Part shown: one piece after another, positions 50,911-58,086 of the stretch
Layout: the number at the start of each line of letters is the position of its first letter
Position numbering within the stretch: position 1 is the first letter of the stretch
From: Vibrio stylophorae
Lineage (GTDB): Bacteria > Pseudomonadota > Gammaproteobacteria > Enterobacterales > Vibrionaceae
Assembly (NCBI RefSeq): GCF_921293875.1
Contig: NZ_CAKLDI010000001.1
Span: forward strand, 1,084,475 to 1,148,474
Length of the DNA stretch: 64,000 bases
Direction: 5' to 3'
Position numbers and translations under genes: made by a program
Notes under the pieces: generated by a model
Told to the model about the DNA's origin: nothing
Database searches by the model: none
What the model saw: only the letters and a program-made list of their open reading frames with translations

Positions 50911-52674
50911 ATGTCTGTTTTAAAACAGTTTGCGCAGTTGGCAAAACCCTATTGGTTGAGTCGTGCGAGTGTGTGGTCTTGGCTGATTTTTGCAGCAACT
51001 GTGGCACTGTCACTGTTGTTGGTGCAAGTAACGGTGACTTTAAACCTCTGGAATAAAGAGTTTTTTGATGCCCTTGCAGCGCTTGATGGCCCACTGATTT
51101 ATGATTTGTTGGTTAAATTTATCGGTATTGTGGCGCTTATCGTGGTGATGAAGGTTTATGCCAAATGGCTACAACAGTGGGTGGAAATTCGCTGGCGCTC
51201 TTGGTTGACTGAGCGCTTGGTGAGTCGATGGATGAGTCAGCAAAATTTTTACCATCTGACCTTAACTGGAGAGCCTGATAACCCAGATCAGCGTATTGCC
51301 GAAGACATTAAATTGCTCACCACAGATACCTTGGAGTTGATTTTAGGCTTAATCAAAAGCGTGGCAACCTTGGCCGCCTTTAGTGTGATTTTGTGGAATC
51401 TCTCCAGTGGCTTTTTGTTGCCGCTTTTTGATGACATCAAGATCTCAGGTTATTTGCTTTGGTTGGCATTGATCTATTCCGTGCTGGGCGCCTTTGTTAC
51501 CCATTTCTTTGGCCGAAAACTGCACCGTTTGTTCTATCAGCAGCAAAAGCGCGAAGCGAATTTTCGTGCCAAATTGTTGCGCAGCCGCGATAGCGCAGAG
51601 CAAATTGCGCTGATGCAAGGGCAAGCCCGAGAGCAAGCGCAGCTCAATGAGCGATTTGATGCGATCACCACCAACTGGAAAGCGCTGATGGGGCGTGAGA
51701 AAAAGCTGGGGATTGTGGTCAATACCTATCATCAAATTGCAGCTATGGTGCCTTATTTTGCGGCCATTCCTGCCTTGATGGCAAAAGCCATTACCGTGGG
51801 GGGATTGTTCCAAGTGAAAATGGCCTTTATGAAGGTCTATGCCTCTTTAAGTTGGTTTATTTTCCGCTACGATGATTTAACCCGCTGGAGTGCCACTGTC
51901 GTGCGTTTAGGGCAATTCTTACAAGCCATGGAAGCTTGTGAGCGTCAGCAGCAAGCGAAACAGAGCGAGCCAGCCAAACAAGATCAGAAAACTCAGTCAG
52001 CACAACCAACCACTGCGCTCGCATGGCAAGGGTTAAGCGTGCAACGCCCTAATGGTCAGCCTCTGCTACATGATGTGCATTTAGCGTTAGCAAAAGGTGA
52101 AGCTGTGATGGTGCGCGGGCCAAGTGGTTTGGGTAAATCAACACTTTTACGTACCTTAGCTGGCGTCTGGCCATTTTATGAGGGTGATTATCAGCAGTCG
52201 CAACCCGGTGTGTTATTACTACCGCAAAAACCTTATTTACCGCAAAGCAGTGTACGAGAGTGTTTAAGCTATCCGCATTTGGCTGAGCTGGACGATGGCG
52301 TTTATCAGCGTGCTTTGTCTTTGGTGGGTTTGGCGGATTTAGCTGACGATCTATCGCAGGTTCGCGAATGGTCACTACAGCTCTCTGGTGGTGAGCTGCA
52401 AAAACTGGCGCTTGCCCGCGCCTTGGTGCAGCAGCCTGACACCCTGATTTTGGATGAAGCCACCAGTAGCTTGGATGAGCCAACGGCCTACAAATTACTG
52501 GCCATGGTGCGAGAGCAATTGCCGCATAGCCAAATTTTGATGGTCAGTCATCAAAGCCACCTGCTTAGCTTGTTTGATCGCGCCGTGGACTTGACGCAGT
52601 TTGCCCCTCAGAACGACGAACAGCAGTCAGAACAAGCATCAACAGAAATACCAATGCAGCCTGCGAGCGTATAA
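50911..52674 (+). CDS. ABC transporter, fused membrane and ATPase domains (YddA/FusD/SbmA-like)
   Basis: 587 residues from the ATG at 50911. The N-terminal ABC_membrane_2 domain (about 1-340) has six helices and family motifs VTLNLWNKEFFDAL, GEPDNPDQRIAEDIKLLT and ASLSWFIFRYDDL. The C-terminal ATPase has Walker A GPSGLGKST (403-411), signature LSGGELQK (about 491) and Walker B LILDEATSSLD (about 511). It is the YddA/FusD type related to SbmA/BacA peptide importers. It follows the M16 gene by 75 nt and ends in a terminator, closing a three-gene operon with receptor and protease. Confidence 0.9.
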   Translation: MSVLKQFAQLAKPYWLSRASVWSWLIFAATVALSLLLVQVTVTLNLWNKEFFDALAALDGPLIYDLLVKFIGIVALIVVMKVYAKWLQQWVEIRWRSWLTERLVSRWMSQQNFYHLTLTGEPDNPDQRIAEDIKLLTTDTLELILGLIKSVATLAAFSVILWNLSSGFLLPLFDDIKISGYLLWLALIYSVLGAFVTHFFGRKLHRLFYQQQKREANFRAKLLRSRDSAEQIALMQGQAREQAQLNERFDAITTNWKALMGREKKLGIVVNTYHQIAAMVPYFAAIPALMAKAITVGGLFQVKMAFMKVYASLSWFIFRYDDLTRWSATVVRLGQFLQAMEACERQQQAKQSEPAKQDQKTQSAQPTTALAWQGLSVQRPNGQPLLHDVHLALAKGEAVMVRGPSGLGKSTLLRTLAGVWPFYEGDYQQSQPGVLLLPQKPYLPQSSVRECLSYPHLAELDDGVYQRALSLVGLADLADDLSQVREWSLQLSGGELQKLALARALVQQPDTLILDEATSSLDEPTAYKLLAMVREQLPHSQILMVSHQSHLLSLFDRAVDLTQFAPQNDEQQSEQASTEIPMQPASV

Positions 52675-52707
52675 CCAAGCAGTCTTTCTGGAAAATTTGG
52701 AATCGAT

Positions 52708-52736
52708 AAAAAGCGATGCACAGAGCATCGCTTTTT
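52708..52736 (+). terminator. Terminator of the receptor-protease-ABC operon
   Basis: AAAAAGCGATGC (52708-52719) pairs with GCATCGCTTTTT (52725-52736). Confidence 0.88.
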
Positions 52737-52872
52737 AGTTGGCATTTCGCGCTGAAACAATAGGTGGCGGTTACGTTAAATTTGGCATCGCTCGATACAA
52801 ATGCGGTGTGCCGCTTTTCTTTTATTTGCGCCTTGCATTTAATTGTTTGCATGTGAATGCAAGGATGCGTCG

Positions 52873-54417
52873 ATGGAATATCAACTGGGTGAAAAGCACT
52901 ATTGCAGTGTGCGCGGCGTATTGCGCCAAGCTCCGATAGATTCGAGTGTGAGTGCGCAGGAGATACAGCTAGAGCCCAAGGCAAGTGCACTGCTTAACTT
53001 ACTGCTTACACATGCCGGAAAAACCGTGAATAAAGCGCAGATTTTAGCTGAAGTTTGGCGCGAGCGGGTGGTGGGCGAAGAGGTGATCTACGTGGCCGTG
53101 AATCAGCTGCGAAAAGCTTTGGGCGATCATCCTAAACAAGCACAATGGATAAAAACCATTTCAGGGCAAGGCTATTGTTATATCGGGCCATGCCAGCCAC
53201 TTAACGCCAATGCGGATGTGTCGCATCAGGCTATTTTATGTGCCATGGGGGCCATGGCTTGTACAGAGCAAGCTGCGGCCATTACCCTGCATCAAGATAT
53301 TTCACTGTCTTCTTCTTTACGTTATCTAAAGCGACTTCCAGTTGCGCTAAGTCTATTGGGGATCCTCGCATTATTGCTGCTATGGCTTGCGCATCCCTTA
53401 TCTTTTTCTGCACCCACGCCAATGAATGAAGCCTTACTCGCTGACTTTCAAAAAGCGCGTTATCTACTGAGTCAGCCAAGTGATGATGATTATTCACAAG
53501 CGAAAACACTACTTAATCAAGTCATTGTGCAAGCCCCGGATTTTGGACCAGCCTATTTAGAGCTTGCCAGTGCAAAAATCGCAGGCCTGTATCAGCATGA
53601 TCCGCGCATTTGGCAACAGCAGGCGGAGATTGAAACGCTTTTTTTAAAAGGGTTATCGCTTGCGCCTGAGCACCATTTTGCGCAGCAGCGACTGGCCAAT
53701 TTCTATTTTTTAGTGCAGCGCGATCATGAGAAAGCGCGTCAGCACTTTGAGCGCAGTTTGCCCAGCGTGGATGGCCATTTCTTCTATAGTCAGTTTTTGC
53801 TGGCCATGGGTGATTTTACCGGCGCAATGACGCAATTAGAGCATTATATCGCGCTCTATCCGCAGGGTTATTCAAAAGAGAGTGCTGCTTGGCTGTTTAC
53901 CATGAGCGGGCGCTATCAAAAGGGGCTAGCAGAGCTTGAAAAACTTGCGCCTTATGCCGCCGAGCAGCGTTATTATCACGTGTCTCGACAAGCCATTTAT
54001 GAGCTTACTGGCGATCATGATCGCGCCTTTGCAGAACTGACATGGCTTATGAAGGACGCAGGCTATGATGATGAAACCTTGCGCCATGTTGCTGGGCGTT
54101 ATCAAGCGCAGGGGCTGGAAGGTGTCTATGATTGGCTCGCTTTTGACGATACGCAGCAGCTTGATTTAGGTCAGTACCAGCCGCCGCTATCAAAGGCGCG
54201 CTATGCCATTGGCGCCGGAGAGTATGATGCTGCGCTGACTTGGCTTGAGCAAGCGGAGCAGCAACATCATACCGCCTTGCTTTGGCTGGCAGTAGACCCG
54301 AAATATCGCCCGCTTTACCCACAACCGAGATTTCATGCGCTGCTGGAAAAATTGAATTTATCACCCATTCAAGTGATGCCAGAATCCACGTCACCCAGTG
54401 AAAAACGGGCACTTTAG
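52873..54417 (+). CDS. CadC/ToxR-like transmembrane regulator with TPR-like C-terminal domain
   Basis: 514 residues from the ATG at 52873 (AAGGA 8 nt upstream). An N-terminal OmpR-type winged helix (about 1-110; IQLEPKASALLNLLLTHAGK, AVNQLRKALGDHPKQAQWIKTI, GQGYCYIG) is followed by one transmembrane helix at about 155-177 (ALSLLGILALLLLWLAHPL). A large periplasmic part of TPR-like helices (about 190-500; DFGPAYLELASAKIAGLYQH, ARQHFERSLPSVDGHFFYS) completes it. Such one-component membrane regulators sense an envelope signal and act directly on DNA. It lies 137 bp upstream of the beta-propeller gene, its likely target or partner; this is inference. Confidence 0.88.
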   Translation: MEYQLGEKHYCSVRGVLRQAPIDSSVSAQEIQLEPKASALLNLLLTHAGKTVNKAQILAEVWRERVVGEEVIYVAVNQLRKALGDHPKQAQWIKTISGQGYCYIGPCQPLNANADVSHQAILCAMGAMACTEQAAAITLHQDISLSSSLRYLKRLPVALSLLGILALLLLWLAHPLSFSAPTPMNEALLADFQKARYLLSQPSDDDYSQAKTLLNQVIVQAPDFGPAYLELASAKIAGLYQHDPRIWQQQAEIETLFLKGLSLAPEHHFAQQRLANFYFLVQRDHEKARQHFERSLPSVDGHFFYSQFLLAMGDFTGAMTQLEHYIALYPQGYSKESAAWLFTMSGRYQKGLAELEKLAPYAAEQRYYHVSRQAIYELTGDHDRAFAELTWLMKDAGYDDETLRHVAGRYQAQGLEGVYDWLAFDDTQQLDLGQYQPPLSKARYAIGAGEYDAALTWLEQAEQQHHTALLWLAVDPKYRPLYPQPRFHALLEKLNLSPIQVMPESTSPSEKRAL

Positions 54418-54486
54418 ATTGTTTTAGAATCCTTAAGCTTGGTTTTCAGGACTTCTTTTCTTGTCTTTCTTAGCCTCCTTTGTCAG

Positions 54487-54500
54487 TACGAATGTTCGTA
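54487..54500. promoter_or_regulatory. Perfect palindrome upstream of the beta-propeller gene
   Basis: TACGAA-TG-TTCGTA, 55 bp before the start codon. It is a candidate operator, possibly for the CadC-like regulator encoded upstream or for a TetR-type protein. Confidence 0.45.
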
Positions 54501-54554
54501 TGACGCGATGTCGATAGTGGTTTGATCGATACCGAATAAGACAAAGGAGTTGCT

Positions 54555-55778
54555 ATGTTTTCTTTCTCATTATCTTCACCGGTCCCTTTACGCAGGGAGC
54601 GAAAAACGCGATACGCTTTGAGCGCTTGCTTGCTCATGCTGTGCTGGTTTGGACTTACCCATGATGCCAAGGCAGAGGTTGCCCAAAGCAAAGAAAATTT
54701 GATGACACCGCTTTGGCAGGTCGCAACTGAGGGGCAAATTTGGTCTTCGCCCGCAGTGGAAAAGGGGCGCATCTATGTGGGCAGTGATGATGGTGATTTT
54801 TATGCCATAGATCAGGCCAGCCAAACTGTGCTTTGGCGCTTTGCCACTCAGGGCAAAGTGCGCGCCGCGCCAGCACTAGATGCAAAGCATGTCTATTTTA
54901 GTAGTGATGATGGTTACCTTTATGCACTGAATAAAGAGAGCGGTCAGGAGGTTTGGCGTTTTCATCTTAATGATGGCGATGTACCGCGCATTGGACCGGC
55001 AAATCATGCCCCTTGGGTGTTTGACTATGAAAAATCATCACCGGTTCTTGCCAATGGCCGCTTGTTTATTGGTAGCGCCGATCAACATTTTTACGCCATT
55101 GATAGCCAAAACGGCAAACAAATTTGGCGTATACAAACCAATGGGATGGTGCGCGCAACGCCAAGTCTGGGTGACAAGGTGGTTTATATCAGCAGTTGGG
55201 GTGGGCGTGTTTATCAAATTGACCAAACCAGCGGTCAAATCAATTGGCAATTTGATACCGGCAGTCCCATTGTCTCTCGCGTCGTCGCGGTGGGCGATAA
55301 GCTTATTGTTGGCGCGCGTAATGGGGTGCTCTTTGCACTGAACGCACAAGGTACTGAGCAGTGGCGCTTTACGATGCCAGAGGGCTCTTGGGTTGAGTCA
55401 TCGGCTGTGGTGGATAGCGATCAGCGCCATTTTTATTTGGGCACCTCTGATGCCAAAATTTTGTATAAATTTGATAGTCAGACCGGCAAGACGATTTGGC
55501 AAACCACGCTTCATGGCTGGATTTGGGGGACGCCGCTGCTCTATCAAGGCCAAGTCTATATTGGCGCCAGTGGTGCCAAAGAGTATTGGACGCCAGTGAC
55601 CCAAGGCTTTTTCAAAGTAAATACGAAAACCGGCCACACCACCAAGTTATACACGCCAGCCAGTAGTCCAACGCACTATGTACATGGCGGTGTATTTGCC
55701 ACACCTGCGGTGCAAAACAATCAGCTGATTGTCGCGGATCTTGACGGCAAGGTGTATGGGTTTGCGCTAAGTCAGTGA
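54555..55778 (+). CDS. PQQ-type beta-propeller repeat protein, exported
   Basis: 407 residues with AAAGGAG before the ATG. A long basic signal peptide ends near THDAKAE. At least seven PQQ_2/BamB-type repeats follow (PLWQVATEGQIWSSPAVEKG, VLWRFATQGKVRAAPALDAK, QIWRIQTNGMVRATPSLGDK, INWQFDTGSPIVSRVVAVGD, KTIWQTTLHGWIWGTPLLYQ), each with the GxVYxGSxDGxxYALD-like turn. These make a periplasmic eight-bladed propeller. Known relatives include BamB and PQQ dehydrogenases, but catalytic PQQ ligands were not identified. Probably a binding or scaffolding protein. Downstream of the CadC-like regulator. Confidence 0.88.
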   Translation: MFSFSLSSPVPLRRERKTRYALSACLLMLCWFGLTHDAKAEVAQSKENLMTPLWQVATEGQIWSSPAVEKGRIYVGSDDGDFYAIDQASQTVLWRFATQGKVRAAPALDAKHVYFSSDDGYLYALNKESGQEVWRFHLNDGDVPRIGPANHAPWVFDYEKSSPVLANGRLFIGSADQHFYAIDSQNGKQIWRIQTNGMVRATPSLGDKVVYISSWGGRVYQIDQTSGQINWQFDTGSPIVSRVVAVGDKLIVGARNGVLFALNAQGTEQWRFTMPEGSWVESSAVVDSDQRHFYLGTSDAKILYKFDSQTGKTIWQTTLHGWIWGTPLLYQGQVYIGASGAKEYWTPVTQGFFKVNTKTGHTTKLYTPASSPTHYVHGGVFATPAVQNNQLIVADLDGKVYGFALSQ

Positions 55779-55797
55779 AAATAACCGGTTAGCAATG

Positions 55798-55823
55798 AAA
55801 AAGGCGCTCTCAGCGCCTTTTTT
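55798..55823. terminator. Terminator between propeller and peroxiredoxin-like genes
   Basis: AAAAAGGCGCT and AGCGCCTTTTTT form the stem around CTC; the ends serve both converging genes. Confidence 0.87.
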
Positions 55824-55847
55824 AATATGTTGAGATAGCCCGAAATA

Positions 55848-56414
55848 TCAGCTTTCAAGGGCGCAATCGTTGTAGTGCGCGGTGCCGCGAATCGGGTAGT
55901 GATTGTCGGGGTCGCGAATCCAAGTGAGGCCGGAAACCAGCGCTTCTAAGTCTGGGCGGCTAAATGGGTTGTTGCTGAGATCCACCACTTGAATATTGCC
56001 TGCTTCATTGACCACAAAGAGTCCCGGTTCTGGGAAGTCATGGTCGGTTTCCTGCGGCGAGCGGGGTATGGAAATATACAGGCCAAGTTGGTGCATTTGT
56101 GGTTTTGATAGACCATAGGCGATGGGGAAATTGACGCTCAGTTTCTCTTGATGGCGCGCAAGTTGCTCGGCGCTATCTGCGCTGACCGCAATAATATCGA
56201 CACCAATAGCTTTGAGTTGTGGTTTAAAGCCAGCCAAACGATTGAGAAATTTGGTACAAAGCGGGCAATGGGCACCGCGATAAACCACGACCAGTTGCCA
56301 ATCACAATCTTCTTGGGGGGCCACCAATAATCGATTTTGTCCCTCGGCGAGGCTCACATGAAATTTAGGAAAGGGGGTTGAAGGGTGACATTTGGGCGTA
56401 TAGTCGGTCGACAT
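55848..56414 (-). CDS. Peroxiredoxin-like (AhpC/TSA) family protein
   Basis: 188 residues with AAGGAG before the ATG. Thioredoxin-fold strand LVVVYRGAHCPLCTKFLNRL holds a CxxC active site in place of the peroxiredoxin TxxC. IGVDIIAVSADSAEQLARH and FPIAYGLS follow, as in the AhpC/TSA-like family. Likely a cytoplasmic thiol reductase or peroxidase; activity is inferred from the motif only. Confidence 0.87.
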   Translation of the reverse strand: MSTDYTPKCHPSTPFPKFHVSLAEGQNRLLVAPQEDCDWQLVVVYRGAHCPLCTKFLNRLAGFKPQLKAIGVDIIAVSADSAEQLARHQEKLSVNFPIAYGLSKPQMHQLGLYISIPRSPQETDHDFPEPGLFVVNEAGNIQVVDLSNNPFSRPDLEALVSGLTWIRDPDNHYPIRGTAHYNDCALES

Positions 56415-56633
56415 AGCGGCTCCTTGTGCTTGATTTTAAAGTGAGTATAGCAATTGCAAGGCGGGCCAAATTGGAACCCCCTTGTTTTCAGTCAAATTGT
56501 GAAGTGCTGAGTGAAAGCGATGCGCAAATTGAGTGAGGCTGTCGATTCATTGCCACGTAATTTGCACAGACTAAGAAACCCCACTATGTCCTTTCTATTT
56601 CGGCGCCGTTTAGAAAGGGGTGAGGGCCGCTGT

Positions 56634-57335
56634 TCAGCGCGGTATTGCAGGCAGATCGAAAAGCAGCACTTGAAAGGCTTGATTGGCAATCAGCGTTAAG
56701 TTGGACTCATGGCTTAATTTGATGCCGTCACCAAAGCGCACTGCATGGCCGTTGATTTGACCATCGCCTTTCACCACATGCAGATAGTAGTGGCGCTCGG
56801 GGTGCAGCGGCCATTCAAATGGCTCGCCTGGATTGAGCTCAATTCGGGCAATCTGCGCATCTTGTTTGATCGTGAGGGTTTCGCCTTCACCAGATGGCGT
56901 GACGATCCATTGTAGACCCGTTTGGCACGGAAAAGCGCGCTGCTGGTAGCTTGGCGGCGTTTGCTCAACATTGGGGTGCAACCAGATTTGCAGGAGTTTT
57001 ACCGGCGCATCCTCATGGTGATTGTATTCGCTATGAAAAATACCGCGGCCGGCGGACATGAGCTGAAATTCGCCAGCCTTGATGCGCGCTTCGTTACCCT
57101 CGCTGTCACGGTGGCTTAACTCGCCTTGCAATACATAGGTGAGGATCTCCATATTGCGATGGCCATGGGTTGCAAATCCGCCTTGCGGCGCGATCCAATC
57201 ATCATTAATTACCCGCAGTGCGGAAAATTGCACATGGTTTGGGTCGTAATAGTCGCCAAAAGAGAAACTGTGGTAACTCTTAAGCCAATCAAGTTCAAAA
57301 TAGCCGCGTTGATCGCGTGGGCGTCGTTCAATCAT
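56634..57335 (-). CDS. Pirin family protein
   Basis: 233 residues with GGAGATC before the ATG. It has a bicupin pirin fold. The metal-binding histidines lie in GGFATHGHRNMEILTYVL and GELSHRDSEGN, with FQLMSAGRGIFHSEYNH as the next element. Pirins of this type (for example E. coli YhhW) can act as quercetin 2,3-dioxygenase in vitro, but their natural substrate is unclear. Monocistronic; divergent from the tRNA gene. Confidence 0.93.
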   Translation of the reverse strand: MIERRPRDQRGYFELDWLKSYHSFSFGDYYDPNHVQFSALRVINDDWIAPQGGFATHGHRNMEILTYVLQGELSHRDSEGNEARIKAGEFQLMSAGRGIFHSEYNHHEDAPVKLLQIWLHPNVEQTPPSYQQRAFPCQTGLQWIVTPSGEGETLTIKQDAQIARIELNPGEPFEWPLHPERHYYLHVVKGDGQINGHAVRFGDGIKLSHESNLTLIANQAFQVLLFDLPAIPR

Positions 57336-57533
57336 GTTGATCTCCAGAAACTACGTGTTGTTCTCAGTCTAGAAGGGGCGAGATAAAACTAACATCGATG
57401 AATCTTGATGAGCATCTTCGAAGAATTTGAACAAAATCCATTCTGATTTTGCTGAACAAAAGGGCTCAGCAATAAAAATCACAAAAATATGCTGTCTTTT
57501 TGTGCAAACGGCGCGTCAGAGTCAAAAAAGGTG

Positions 57534-57562
57534 TTTACAAGATTTTCTCCCCTCAGTAATAT
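57534..57562 (+). promoter_or_regulatory. Sigma-70 promoter of tRNA-Ser
   Basis: TTTACA (57534-57539) and TAATAT (57557-57562) are separated by 17 bp. A GC-rich discriminator (ACGCCCCGC) follows, typical of stringently controlled stable-RNA promoters. Confidence 0.75.
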
Positions 57563-57574
57563 ACGCCCCGCAAC

Positions 57575-57665
57575 GGAGAGATGGCTGAGTGGTTTAAAGC
57601 ACCGGTCTTGAAAACCGGCGTGGGTTTATAGCCCACCTAGGGTTCAAATCCCTATCTCTCCGCCA
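57575..57665 (+). tRNA. tRNA-Ser (anticodon UGA)
   Basis: Acceptor stem GGAGAGA pairs with TCTCTCC, discriminator G at 57662 and encoded CCA at 57663-57665. The D arm reads TGGCTGAGTGG. The anticodon stem CCGGT/ACCGG encloses CTTGAAA with anticodon TGA at 57609-57611. A long variable arm (GTGGG...CCCAC) marks it as a class II serine tRNA, and the T arm GGGTTCAAATCCC is standard. It reads UCN codons ending in A or G mainly. It has a strong promoter and terminator of its own. Confidence 0.97.
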
Positions 57666-57669
57666 CATT

Positions 57670-57698
57670 AAAAAAACCGCCTAATCAGGCGGTTTTTT
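57670..57698 (+). terminator. Terminator of tRNA-Ser
   Basis: CCGCCT (57677-57682) pairs with AGGCGG (57687-57692), A7 before and T6 after. Confidence 0.87.
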
Positions 57699-57738
57699 GC
57701 TTTCTGGCGTTCCTAACGCGCTGTTAGATATAGGGTGT

Positions 57739-57850
57739 GAACCCTAGCTAGGGTTCAGCCGAGCGAAGCGAGACAACAACGGCTCTGCCGTTGGCCCGAA
57801 GGGAGAGGGCGCGTAGCGACCGAATCAATCCCTATTGCTCCGCCACCTTA
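57739..57850 (+). repeat. Decayed tRNA-Ser 3' end carrying a stem-loop insert
   Basis: The stretch at 57827-57850 matches the tRNA tail and flank at 57647-57670 in 21 of 24 positions, exactly 180 bp apart. The left part (GGTTCA near 57752) matches the T arm. Between them lies an insert of about 70 nt with CAACGGC-TCT-GCCGTTG (57777-57793) as a perfect hairpin. An 18-nt perfect palindrome (57739-57756) precedes it. This looks like a broken duplicate tRNA with a mobile or REP-like insert in the T loop. Confidence 0.65.
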
Positions 57851-57851
57851 G

Positions 57852-57881
57852 AAAAGGCCGCTGTTTTACAGCGGCCTTTTT
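57852..57881 (+). terminator. Terminator after the tRNA remnant
   Basis: AAAAGGCCGCTG (57852-57863) pairs with CAGCGGCCTTTT (57869-57880), followed by T. It mirrors the layout after the intact tRNA, consistent with an ancestral gene duplication. Confidence 0.82.
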
Positions 57882-58086
57882 GCTTTCTCAGCATTATTTT
57901 CTACCGGGCTGTGGCGCCTTCTTTTTCAAATATCTGTCATTGAGTCCATCATTTCGATTTTCTTACGTTTGCTCTGGATAGATTTGATGACATTCAAAGG
58001 GATACGCAATGGACGTAGCGCTATTCTTTCTCCTTATTGATAGATAGAATGATAAATATATCTAATAAAAATAAAGAGTTGTATCT

